A program made the position numbers and the translations under genes. A stretch of DNA of 64,000 nucleotides, from assembly GCA_011634665.1 (NCBI GenBank), contig WAEK01000012.1, positions 744,001 through 808,000 of the forward strand. Direction: 5' to 3'. This document shows, piece by piece, positions 25,562 through 35,868 of the stretch (the stretch's first letter is position 1; every line of letters starts with the position of its first letter). This stretch comes from Mortierella sp. BCC40632. Lineage: Eukaryota > Mortierellomycota > Mortierellomycetes > Mortierellales > Mortierellaceae. Below the pieces are notes generated by a model, which saw only the letters and a list, made by a program, of their open reading frames with translations, was not told the DNA's origin and searched no databases.

Positions 25562-25821
25562 GTGGCTACCCACCCATGCCATGTAAGAGTGGAAGGTATT
25601 CCTCTCGCAGTGTAAGATAAGACACGTGGTGTAAAATTAGGAGGAAAAGTAGGAGAGGTACCTCACGCGGTGTATGAGAGAGAGGTATACCCACACGGTG
25701 TAAAAGTTGATAGTATACCCCACGCGGTATAAGGGTAGGAGGTATACCCCATTTGGTGTAAGTGTGGGAGGAGTACCCCAGGTCGTAAAAGGGCGGAAGG
25801 TATACCCCACACGGTGTAACT
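25562..25821. repeat. Degenerate 28-29-bp minisatellite
   Basis: About eight imperfect tandem units of a 27-32-bp motif. The best units read GGTATACCCCACACGGTGTA followed by a purine-rich AAGGGNGGGA-like tail; the constant parts are the TACCCCA core and the GGTGTAA block. Units drift toward the 5' end. The array is followed by a T10 run, an A run (about 29 bases) and GGAAA repeats up to about 25887. The minus strand stays open through it, giving repeated CGVYLPP/WGIPPTL-like peptides, but this looks like a by-product of the repeat. Confidence 0.75.
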
Positions 25822-25823
25822 TT

Positions 25824-25860
<37 letters not shown>

Positions 25861-25977
25861 AAGGAAAGGAAAAAGGAAAGGAAAGAGTGATAGAGTAAGA
25901 ATGTGGTAGGTTCCAGAGTTCCGATAGTCAAGAGAAAAAATAAATAAAAGGTGGAGACAGGGACGGCATACCAAGAT

Positions 25978-27010
25978 TATGACGCGGGATTATTGGATAC
26001 CCTTTAGAAATGTCAAGTCCATGCAATTCGAGATCTTTGAGTATCGCCGAGTTCAAACAGACAGATTTGTTGTGTTGTCTCTCACACGTCGAGTCGCAGA
26101 TTACTGGTTTGGACTCGAAAATGGTCACCTCACCTGACCATGCACCATCCACCATGACTCGTAGTGTTTGGTCCACCTTGCGAGCCAATCTTGTGGTGGT
26201 AGTGGTATTTGACTTGATCCCAAATTCCTGCTCCGTCAGTTGTCGACAATGCTTTGAAGCTTCAGAACTAGCTCCCCATTATGAGAAGAAAAAGGAAAGG
26301 AACGTGGTAACAAATCCATATATCTATAAAAGCAATAAACGTAGCTTACGGGACCACACGCAGACCACCCGATGCAAGAAAGGTATTGAATATGGAGCTC
26401 CAGGCATTAGACATCTCGTCCATGATAGTCGTGATATCGTCCTGGCGCCCTTCGGCAATCCCGACAATCCGACTGTAATTTGATAGGAGCTCCGGACGTA
26501 AAATTTTCTTGAGGGTAGTTGTGCATGTCCTGAGCTCCTTTCCTTTGCTTGGACCATCGAATGGGTCTGAGTCAATATCTTCGGGCTCTTCTATAAGCTC
26601 ATTTTCAGGTTCGTCTTCAGGAGGCATGGTTTGGGCTAGGGGTTCGCGCTTTCTACTTGGTCCAGCTTTTACATTCTGTAGATCAGGTCTTATTTTCTTG
26701 GTTGGCTCCTTTGCAGATTTCTTCTCATTTCCGCTTCGACACTAGCGGGCTCAAAGTCGTCGTGGCCGCCCTCCAGTCAGACTTGAAAAAAAAATTGGAC
26801 TGTTTGCTTCCAAAGCGGCGCAAAAAAGAGTGTCCTCGTCCAACATCAATCAAAGGTCACTTGGGGCGGCATCTTGGCTTAGACCTGGCTGCTTCTGCCT
26901 GAGGAGTTCCAAGGCCCTTGGGAGGGTGTTTCTTGGCGTGCTTTGTGCCAAAGGTGATGTATTTGTCTCTCTTCCAAGGGCCGCCAGACTCGTGTTAGGT
27001 TTCTTCTTCT
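25978..27010 (-). pseudogene. Degenerate gene relic with at least three coding blocks
   Basis: Minus-strand coding-looking blocks occur in order but in different frames. About 27010-26850: a Lys-rich segment (GPWKRDKYITFGTKHAKKHP). About 26715-26346: an open frame including IRPDLQNVKAGPSRKREP, an acidic stretch (ENELIEEPEDIDSDPFDG) and ILRPELLSNYSRIVGIAEGR. About 26250-25978: LTEQEFGI then RLARKVDQTLRVMVDGAWSG, VICDSTCERQHNKSVCLN and ILKDLELHGLDISKGYPII. Stops and frame changes separate the blocks; a GTAAGC donor near 26350 may mark a former intron. The style suggests a lineage-expanded fungal gene family of unknown function, possibly transposon-associated. That attribution is inference. Confidence 0.45.
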
Positions 27011-27193
27011 TTAGGGAGAGGTCAATTTTTCTCTAAGTTTTTCACGACTTGGAAATCCAAGGAACGGGATGGTTAGTAAGATGTTCTCATGGTCTTGCAC
27101 CTTGTCTCCCATTCAATGTGTAACCTACAATGCTTCCTTCAAGGCTTCCTGGCAATTTTTTTCGTCGACCTTTACAGACTCCGTGTAGGTGGG

Positions 27194-27240
27194 ATGACTG
27201 GCGGTATGGCTGGTGGGATGGCTGGTGGGATGGCTGGTAG
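27194..27240. repeat. 12-bp tandem repeat (GGGATGGCTGGT), about four units
   Basis: Four near-identical 12-bp units in tandem, encoding Gly-Met-Ala-Gly repeats on the plus strand. They lie 30 bp from the MITE-like element at 27269. No gene containing them is evident. Confidence 0.75.
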
Positions 27241-27268
27241 GGGGAGAGAAGAGATCTGGTGCGTAGTC

Positions 27269-27389
27269 CAGTGTTTCTTATCGAACGGAATGAGTTACGA
27301 TCTCATTTCGATATGCCGTACTAAACCCATGTAAGCAGACTTAACGAAACGAGTTATCGAACGAAAATCCCGTTCGTTGAAAAACACTG
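27269..27389. mobile_element. MITE-like element, copy 2 (121 bp)
   Basis: Begins CAGTGTTTCTTATCGAACG and ends GTTGAAAAACACTG. It is the same length as, and inverted relative to, the copy at 23217-23337. The internal sequence is itself partly palindromic (TTATCGAACGGAAT near one end, TTATCGAACGAAAAT near the other). No target-site duplication is visible. Non-autonomous; no transposase is present in the window. Confidence 0.7.
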
Positions 27390-27945
27390 CTAACTCGCCA
27401 AGTCCTCTAAATGACTCGATTCGGTGGAGAAGCCCGATCGATCGGACAGGGTTCATATGAGCAAGAGGTGTGAAAACATGACACTTTTGCCGTGTAGAAA
27501 AAAGATAAATGTTGACCCGGAAACTCCGGACTATCTTAGCAAGGACAAAATATGACCTATGTGAGAAATGAACCCAAGTGCTGAGTGGTGCCAATCCAAG
27601 GAGGACAAATCCGCGCTTTTATTCTCTTTTTTTGTGGTAAATATTGTATTCGACCCGCTTTTCCACACTACACATGTGGCAAGAAGGACAGATCCGGGCC
27701 ATTGTTTTACACAGTACTCCAACATGGCTTGTGGTTATTGATCAATTGAACCATCAGAATCAGGAAAATTCCGAGGATAGAGCCGGGACCACTTTTTGTG
27801 TCTCTCTCTCTATCGCGAAAAGTTAGCCCCTCCTCACTACGGTCTACACGGCATGGGGCTGAGTGTACCAAACAATTGTCACCCTCTCAGTAGGAAGTTC
27901 TGATGGCTACAAATTTACAGTTTTTGTGTTTAGAGATAGAATGGA
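27390..27945. other. Spacer between MITE copy 2 and peptide transporter 3' end
   Basis: Short open frames only, none with recognisable content; no repeats beyond a T7 run. The 3' untranslated region of the downstream minus-strand transporter gene probably occupies the last part. Confidence 0.4.
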
Positions 27946-27951
27946 TTTATT
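27946..27951 (-). terminator. Polyadenylation signal of transporter copy A
   Basis: TTTATT on the plus strand, AATAAA on the minus strand, about 77 bp past the transporter stop codon. Confidence 0.55.
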
Positions 27952-28027
27952 ACTGGATAGGTTAATGTACATGGCCAGGAACTGACTCTGACCAGTCCCC
28001 GGTCCGGATGCTTATCTTGGTATTGGT

Positions 28028-29980
28028 TTAGATCGTGGCAACAGCATACTCGGCCTCCTTGGCAAGACGAGCAGCCTCGTTGATCGAGGCACGCTTTTTG
28101 CGGGGAGTGTAGTACTTGGAGCTGATGCAGAACAAGATAAATCCAAAGAGACCAATACCCGAGTAAGCCCAACCCTTGGTACCCGAAGACAAGTTGTGGC
28201 GAGCAAAGACAGGCTCAAAGATCATGATCCAGATAGAGCCAAGCGAGGTGGCCAAGAGCCAGAAAGAGGTAGAGACGGCACGGAACTGACGACCAGCCTC
28301 AATGTAGGTGAACTGGACACCTGTGGGCGAGCACAAGGCCTCACCAAGAGTGAGGACGAACCACTGAGGCAATTGGACCCATCCAGAGTAGCACTCCTCG
28401 CAGTAGAAACCATCGAACTTGCCGGCATCCTTAATGTTGCGACCAGTGCGTGCAAAGGCCTCCTCGACCTTGGGAGCAAGGATAGCGTTGATGACAAAGG
28501 AGACAATGATCAAGAAGAAACCGGCGCCCATACGCTGCTGAGGACCAAAGTTCCATCCACGGCGGTTGCAGAAGGGGTAGACAACCGAGGCCAAGATAGG
28601 GACAAGGATAATAATGAAAATGGTGTTGATGATCGAGAACTGAGCCGACTGGACATAGGACTTGCCGGGAGTGTTACCGCCAAAGATGGCACCGTTCATG
28701 AGGTAGTACTGGTTGGACCACTCGTTCGAGTTCTGGTTGTAAAGCATCCAGCAGAAGGAGAATGGAATGACAACAGGGACCAAGACAAGACCGAAATCGC
28801 GGCACTCCTCAAGGAAGACACCACCATACTCCTCCTCGGCAAAGTTGAGCCAGTGACCACGAGCAGCGCGCTCCTCAGGGGTAGCGGCTCTGTAGCGGCT
28901 GGAAGCGAGCATAGTAGCCTTGACAGCCTTCCAGGGAAGGAACTCGCCCAGTGGGGGGACGATACGGTAGAAGCGGTGACCAGCGGCAAAGACGATCAAA
29001 GCCAAGGCAAAGACAATCGTGGGCAAGAGGAAGGCACCGGGGTAACAAGTGTCTTGACCGTAGCAGTGAAGCTTGGTCAACTCGGGGACAATGAACTGAG
29101 TCAAAAGACCACCAATGTTGATGGAGACATAGAACATGTTGAAGAAAAAGTCCTTGGCAGCCTCCTGCGAGGGGAGGTACTGGTCACCACCGTGGGAAGA
29201 GACGCAGGGCTTGATACCACCGGTACCGATGGCAATGATGATCATGGGCAAGAAGGTCAAGAAATGCGAGACCTTGCCGAGGGGTCCGATCAGGTCAGGG
29301 ATGGCAAAGACAGTGACCATGATCATACCGATCATGTAAACGATGGAAAAGCCGATGATAGTCCACCTATGGATGTCCAATAATCAAGAGATAGACGGTT
29401 AAGATGCGTGGCATTGTAGAGAAAAGCAAGAGGAATTCACAAAAAAAAAAAAAAAAAAAAAAAGGCAGTGTCGATGCGAAAAAGTCCGAGGGTATGGATG
29501 ATTTGCAGTAAAAGTGCTGAGAGAGGAGAAGGAAAAGGGTAGACTGTTTGTGTTGGGTATGTGGGGAGTCGAGGGCAGTGCAGTAGAGTAGAGGAAGAGC
29601 ATTTACCATTTGCCGAGGAAAGAGTCTGAGAGAGCAGCACCAAGCAAGGGGAAAAAGTACGCCAACATGGTAAAGGCGGTGGAGTAGACCTTGGCGTCGG
29701 TCTGGTCCATTCCTGTAATCAGCTGGAAGTACTTGTTCAAGTTGGGCTGGACACCATAGTAACAGAAACGTTCACCAAACTCGTTGGGCAAGATGAAGTA
29801 ACAAGCCTTGGGCATCTTGTCGGGGTTGGCCATGAGCTGAGCATCGAGCTCGGCGTTGAGGCGGGCCTCAAGCTCGAGAAGCTCCTTCTCATGGTCAGAG
29901 AGGAGGTCGAAGGCAGTGAGCGCCTTCTTTCCGCTATCGATGTCGATTGGCGCACCGTCAAATTCGTGCTTTTCGGACAT
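28028..29980 (-). CDS. PTR2: POT-family proton-coupled peptide transporter, copy A
   Basis: Two exons, 29980-29607 and 29366-28028, with a 240-bp GT-AG intron; 570 residues. It should import di- and tripeptides with protons at the plasma membrane. Family marks: the ExxER motif in NEFGERFCYYG (E67 to R71, TM1), GTGGIKPCVSSHGGDQY, and the PTR2 signature NMFYVSINIGGLLTQF; about twelve membrane segments are evident. The N-terminal 55 residues are a charged cytosolic extension (LLELEARLNAELDAQLMAN). Copy B at 46.4 kb has exactly the same exon lengths (374 and 1339 bp) and is nearly identical outside the first 27 residues. Codons are strongly C/G-ending, which leaves a long meaningless open frame on the opposite strand. 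A TATAAAAG lies about 190 bp before the ATG. Confidence 0.95.
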
Positions 29981-30965
29981 TGTTGCTTAAGGTGAGGTGG
30001 ATGAGAGAGGAAGGGACGAGAAAAACGAAGACAGAGCGCGGTTCTGGGTTCGTCTAGTTCGATATTGCCTTGTTCAGTGCTGAACAGAGAGGCGGATAAG
30101 AGTGAGAAGAAGAGGGGGGAGAGGATGAGTTTACACTAAAGAGTTTCCACTGGGGGGGGAAGAGGGTCGCCTTTTATAAGACGTATGAAAGTGATTGCGG
30201 CTAGGGCTTTGGAGTGTATAAAGTGGAAAGCGACAGATTGGTAAAGAATGGCAACAACAACAACGACAACAACAACGACAACAACAACACCGGGCAGCTT
30301 TTCTTTCTCTCTTGAGGCGGCGAATCAATGGACCGAGGTTAAACTGAATAGACTCGTGTTAACGGCAAGAGTGTTTGAGGTCCATCGAACAGAGGCTCCA
30401 GAGAACGAAAGTTTCCAGGGCGACACGACATTCGATGTGTATGTCTAGAATCAAAAGAGAGTTTGGCGACTCAATCGCTATTCAATCCTTGACCACTGAA
30501 CAGACCTCGGCGCTCTCACGGCTACACACACACCGTTTGTGCGAGTTGTTTTTACTGTGTGTTTCCTTTCTTTCCCACTTGTGTTCAAAGGACAGTGACC
30601 AACAGGAAATGAATGGCGAGGAAAAAAAAAAGGGACAACCTTTCGCCCAATGGTCTGCAAGTTGTTCTGACGGGACTAAGTACCCTTTGTAAGATGAACC
30701 ATGTACACACCGTATATCCCCATAGAGTATCAGACAGGTGCTTACAATCCTCAGCCTTTCTTTTTCGTGCGAACTGCCTGGGCAGGCTAGCTGTCCTCCG
30801 ATGGTACTTCCTTGCGCGTGATGTCCGAAACATCCTCTGGCCACTCAACTCATTCGCCACCAGCCTCGCTTGCCCTACCCCTGTCTTCCACCCCGTTATA
30901 CGTCTCGGATCAATCCCGACTCTTGATCAACCCAGCTTGTCTCCAATCACCTTCCGTGAAACCCG
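29981..30965. other. Promoter region of transporter copy A and adjoining spacer
   Basis: Contains the transporter 5' leader, its TATA box, and an ACAACA-rich patch at 30248-30290. From about 30780 three plus-strand frames are open together into the possible small gene described next, so coding potential cannot be assigned. Confidence 0.4.
30171..30178 (-). promoter_or_regulatory. TATA box of transporter copy A
   Basis: CTTTTATA on the plus strand, TATAAAAG on the minus strand, 191 bp upstream of the start codon. The paralogue has the same octamer at nearly the same distance. Confidence 0.6.
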
Positions 30966-31771
30966 ATGCCGCCACCGTCTTTATCGCATGGCCATGTCTT
31001 CTTGCTCCATCGCTATTCTCTTCCTGAAAACCTGGCAGCTCTTAGTACAAGGCGCCACCTTGGGCTTCTTTCTTTTTTTAAGAATGGCCTAGCATGCAGA
31101 CCAAGGCTGGTTTTTTACGCTGCCTACATCGATGGACCACTCAAGTAGGGTCCAGGCCGATAATTTGAGGCGGGATTTTTTTTTTTTTTTTTTTTTTTCG
31201 TTCCATAGGGGTAGAATGAAATGAGCTGAAAGAAGTGGATGTGCTCATCACTGGTTTGTTGAGTCAAGGTTAGGTTCGTCTATCGATAGGGTCCTCTCTT
31301 CTACCATTTCGATGATCCTGTGTAGACACTTCCCCACGCCTTCTCTCTTGGCACTCACTCTCACTCACCCACTCCTTTATTTTTCTCTTGTGATTGACCT
31401 TGTTCTCCTTTGCAGGATTTTTGTACGATCAGGCATGAATCTCTTTATAACTACAATACAACCTTCTCAGCTGCAAACGTGGGATAGTAAAACCTCAAAG
31501 TAGGCATCTTGGCTTTTTTTTTTTTTTTTTTGACCTCTGTTTTCATGAAGTCTTCGAACACGAGTGTTGCTTGATGTCAATCTTTCTCTCCACTATCCCC
31601 GCCTTTTTTGTTTTTTTTTGTTTCGCACCTCAAAGAGGTACGCCCTTTCCTCTGGGGGAGGAAGAGGAGGAGGATGAGGAAGCCAGCCAAAATAGAAGCT
31701 CTCCTGGTCCCAAGCAAGACCAAGTCAACAGTGTTGATATGACAGATTTAGAAGGAGGAAAGGGCTTCTAG
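30966..31771 (+). CDS. Possible small spliced gene, unrecognised
   Basis: Exons 30966-31144, 31416-31499 and 31636-31771 join in frame to 132 residues. Introns are GTAGGG...TTGCAG and GTAGGC...CAAAG. The joined product reads from LSTRRHLGLLSFFKNGLACR through RPRLVFYAAYIDGPLK, IFVRSGMNLFITTIQPSQL and WDSKTSKGTPFPLG to an acidic tail (EEEEEDEEASQNRSS) ending DLEGGKGF. Phases fit at both junctions and the tail has a natural C-terminal look. Against it: the region upstream is open in all three plus frames, another start is possible (30818, MSETSSGHSTHSPP), the last acceptor is poor, and I recognise no family. It lies between transporter copy A and RPL24. Confidence 0.3.
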
Positions 31772-32339
31772 ACCTTTGACATCCTGGGTAGCTTGTATAC
31801 ATTTCCCCTTCCCCATGCTTCCCTGTCATCTGCAAGTGGCTACTTTTTCTTGCATCACAGGGTAGCGATGAGACATACCACTCTTGCTCTTTTAGTATTG
31901 CTCAAACGGGCATCAAAATCGTGAAGAAAGAAGAAAAAAGGAAAACAGATAATGTATATTTCTACCTACTTTTGCGGGTTTACACTGATAACAGAGGTCT
32001 TAGATTTGGGATGATGAGAACGAGAGAGAGAAATATCTTTCCATGTGTAATGTCGGTTTACTTTTTTTTTTTTTTTTTTGTTCGCTGTATGTACAAACAT
32101 GGATGCTATTATTTTTTATGGCTCCAGGTTGGTCATGTAGAAGAATACATATCTATCTGGATTTTTTTTTTCTTTTTTGTTTGGTCCATGAGGAGAAAGG
32201 TACTGATCAGGATGGAGGATGGAGGACATAAAGAGATTCACGAGCCCTCCTCCGCAACACTTCGTCTTTCTTGTCTGAGAAAAAAAAAAAAAAATTGAGC
32301 AAAGGCGTTGACGCCTCATTTCCACCTTGTAGTACGGGG
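31772..32339. other. Spacer with T homopolymers
   Basis: T runs at 32060-32079 and about 32161-32176 and an A run at 32280-32294. Open frames consist of Phe- or Lys-rich translations. Nothing recognisable. Confidence 0.5.
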
Positions 32340-32345
32340 TTTATT
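32340..32345 (-). terminator. Polyadenylation signal of RPL24
   Basis: AATAAA on the minus strand 65 bp after the RPL24 stop codon. Confidence 0.55.
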
Positions 32346-32409
32346 CCATACTCAAACAAGCTAAAGTACAAGAAAAAAGAACCCTAGTCTTCCAATGAAA
32401 CTCTCCAGC

Positions 32410-34009
32410 TTAACGGGAAGTGTTAGCAATGGCGACCTTGGCGCCCTTGGCACCCTGCTTGGAGAACTTGGGCTGACCGCGGGCGGCGCTGTTAGCGTTC
32501 TAGAGACGAGCGAGATAGTTGAGAAACAGATTCAAAGTGTTAACGGATGATCATTCGAAAAAAAGGGATGGAATTTCTATCACACCAAGAATATTCCATG
32601 ATTTTGCAGATCCTAGAATATGTTATTTACCTTGGCCTTCTCGGACTTCTTGTTGGCCTCATCAGCCTTCTTCTTCTCTTTGCCATCACGGACAGCAGCA
32701 GCACGGGCAGCAGCACGGACCTCGGGCTTCTGGTTGCGCTTGGCGCGGATAGCCTCCCAGGAAGCACCAACGACGGCACGCTGGTGCTTGACGGTGCGGC
32801 GGGTGCGCTTCTTGGCGACCTCCTCAGAGATACCCTTCTTGTGCATGCGGCGGAAGAGCACAGTCCAGTGAATCTTGCGGGGGTTCTTGCGCTGAAGGAA
32901 GAGAGACTCAGCCTTGCCGTTGACAAAGCGGAAGGACTATGAAGAAATGTCGGATCCACGAGTTAGGATAACGTTGGAAAGTATAGGTGAGGGAAAGTGG
33001 TTGACATGTCTCATTTGTCGTCCTCGAATGTTGCTCAGTCCTGAGCCAGAGCTTTGTTCATAGTCCCGTAGATAGTGCCGAGTATAATTATGCATTGGAG
33101 ACGCGTCATTGAGGACGTGCCAAAGACGAGCATTCCTTCTGAAATAGAGCCACCATTTAGCCAGAGCGCTGTGCTTCTTCTTTCTTCCAGGCAAGTTTGT
33201 CTGCTGCGCGTTCAAGTTGTGTAATGTTCCTTTAGCGAGAATGGCTGAATTTAGCAGAGTCGAGTCCAGTCAACCAAAAGGAGTCCTGAAAGTAAAAGAT
33301 TGTTTCTTGTGCAGGTCGACGATCTGTCTTGTGTAATAGAAGCATTCCGTTTCCAGGTCCTGTCTTTGTGATCAGCATGATGATAAGCGAAAGAAGATGG
33401 TGCTGAGGAGTCGAGTATTCTTTAGGCAGATCCTGTTGGTTTTCTTTTCAGTCTACTCCTGCGTAGGTGTCGTTTATTGATAGTGGAGGGAGAAAAACGT
33501 ACTCTGTTGTCGACACGGACGTAGACCTTACCCTTGCCAGGGTAGATCTTGGCTCCAGAGAAGGCGCAAATCTCGATCCTGAAATAGTTTATGATGCAGA
33601 AAGAGGACAAAAAAAAAAAAGAAGACAAGCATCGAGGCATCAGAAAAACGAGATCCATCTCCGTTATGCCCAGGGATTTGGTGTTCATTTGATGTCGTTT
33701 TTTTTTCCCTTCTAGAGTCGTCTCCAGAGATGACTACTGTTGGTTGTGTGAGTTGTATGTTGAGTCTTCTAGAGTAAAACACTGCGCTGTCTTGTCGTAT
33801 TGGCGTAGTCTCTATTGGATGGTCTCTTTCTCATCTTGCCAACAATCCTGTCCGCTTTTCTCAGTCGAGGCATGCAGAGTGATGACTCAAAGACTGGTGA
33901 ATCATAGGTTCCCCTTAGATCAAATACTGAAAAAAAAGCCCTCCAAGTCAAGATGAATAAAAAAAGGCCGGTGCTGATGAGGATGGCGTTTGTGTTCAGT
34001 CCACTTCAT
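32410..34009 (-). CDS. RPL24: Cytosolic ribosomal protein eL24
   Basis: Exons 34009-34005 (proposed), 33578-33503, 32936-32631 and 32499-32410 give 158 residues, the usual eL24 length. The body is unmistakable: [20 protein letters not shown], then [35 protein letters not shown] and [18 protein letters not shown]. It binds the large subunit near the intersubunit bridge. The start is not in exon 2. The only upstream ATG within about 430 bp that gives the right phase is at 34009, with ATG-AA then GTGGAC as donor, which restores the conserved MKIEIC start with only five coding bases in exon 1; the donor is weak, so this exon is tentative. Exons 2-4 are certain. Codon use is strongly biased, as expected for a ribosomal gene. 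Confidence 0.93.
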
Positions 34010-35535
34010 CGCGGACATCCGATTGGAATCGATATCATGGGGTCTGAATCTAGACTCATCACATCAAAAGTCGTTTAGAGCAAGGTGTCCTATCGATGCT
34101 GTGTTTTTTGTCGCTATTTTCACTGGACTGTATGACTATGTTGGTGGCGATCGTCTGGAGCAAGTTGCGAGCAGAAGAATAGAGCTTTTGGCTGGATGTG
34201 GTGATGGATGGATGTTGGTATGGGGGATGGTGCCATCCGTTTGGGCATAGTTGGTCCATAGATCACTGACCCCGCTCCCACACACACACACTTTCTCTCT
34301 CTATCTCTCTCCAGGTCCAGCTTTTTCTCTCTCCACCTCCTTCGGGGTGCTCTCTCTCAGAATAAGCGTTACTTCATGTTGTCTGAGTAAATTCGAAAGG
34401 AGGATCAGACCGGCGGACCCCAATTCGCCCGAACTAAATCTCGCCCAGTGGCTGATATCTCCTCTGAGACTCCTTTCTCTCTCTCGCTCTCGCTCTCGCT
34501 CTCTGTCCATCTCTGCTTTGGCCTACCATTCCCTAGTCGCCCATGCACAGGCCACTTTTTCGTTCTTTTGCCTTCAACTCTTCCATACTAGCTTACTGTT
34601 CTATGTCAGGCGTCCACCCGAAACGTGCTCCATTGCTCCAGTAACAACACTGGATCCAAAGTACTTCTTTTGACACCTATTTCTCCTCTCCTTCTCCCCT
34701 AGTTCATTTTAAAGGCTCAGCCTCCGCGTAGAGCAAGTGCTCAGGTCGAGTCAATGGCCTTTGGGAGATGCTGTCCAGACCCTGTGTGTGCATAGGACAA
34801 TGAGGCAATATTTGTAGCATTCCTACGAGGGGAACGTGCCCTATTTCTCTGACGCTTTTGCAGTTCTGGCCGGGCGAAGCCGTTTGAGTACTATTTGGTA
34901 TTGGTGGGCTGCAGGGGTGAATGGAGATGGGGGAGATGGAGAGATGGCAATGAAGATGACTGCAAAAGTGTTTGAATGGGGTGTGCTGGGATCCCTATTC
35001 AAACGAGACGAATGGAGCATTTCCACACGGAACGAGCCTAGCACGTTCAGCCACCCGGGAAGAGACCACTCTTCCCTTCTTCCTCTTCCTCTTCCTCTTC
35101 TTCTCCCTGACAATTCGTGTCCATTGTGAGTCATTGTTCTTCAGAGGCCTGTGCTGCGGCCTCGGATGGACCACTCCTGTCTCTCTCTCTCTCTCTCTCT
35201 CTTTTACTATTTCCATCTCTACCCACTTTCTTTCCTTTTCTTTTCTTTTTCTCTCTCTTTCGTGTCATCACTTCTATTGCCTTAAATGATCCTCCGAATG
35301 CCAATCCCTGCCATCTCCTCTCCACCCCATCGTCCAACTCGACTATATTAATTCCATCTCGAGACCTTCATCTCACTCTTACTCTCCAAAAAAAAAAAAA
35401 AAAAAAAAGAAAGTACTCTCTTTTACACATCACATTTCTCCTAGTCCCAAACTCTACATCTGCCTCTTCCTTTTCTTATCTCTTATTCTGGTCATTGTGG
35501 GAAGACTTTTGAACTTTTTTTTTCTATTCAACCAA
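34010..35535. promoter_or_regulatory. Divergent promoter region, RPL24 and GTPBP-like gene
   Basis: Head-to-head 1.5-kb spacer. Pyrimidine-rich tracts at about 34281-34340 (CA then CT repeats), 34473-34508, 35087-35104 (CTTCCT repeats) and 35178-35202, plus an A23 run at 35387-35408, are typical of strong fungal promoters in this window. No gene is supported here. Confidence 0.45.
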
Positions 35536-35837
35536 ATGGCTGTATTCCAGACACCTACAGCACCGCTCGACACGTCGCCATGGGAGAACCACCAGGGCTC
35601 GTTGCCGCCTGAGGTCGATGTTGAGGGAAACATTGAGTACAAGGTATGGTAGGTCATGAGAGGAGTGGCCAATGACCTGACTCTCATGCATCCCAACCAA
35701 CTCGATGGCATTTCTTAAAGAAAAAAAATGGAGGAAGAAAAAAGAGAAAGGGGCCACATAGTATGCAGGCTGTTGCTGGACTGTTGTTGGTCTACCGGTT
35801 TTGATCGATCTTTTCTCTCGCGTTACTGGTGCACAGC

Positions 35838-35868
<31 letters not shown>

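Noticed and set aside
25566..25931. 121-codon minus-strand frame across the minisatellite
   Set aside because: The open frame follows from the repeat unit itself and runs into a poly-Phe/Lys tract; no start context or conserved part.
28196..29383. 395-codon open frame antisense to transporter copy A
   Set aside because: It is the complement of a gene with strongly C/G-ending codons, which removes stops from the opposite strand. Copy B shows the same effect (46967-48397), and the products are low-complexity Asp/Glu/Gly/Leu-rich with no motif.
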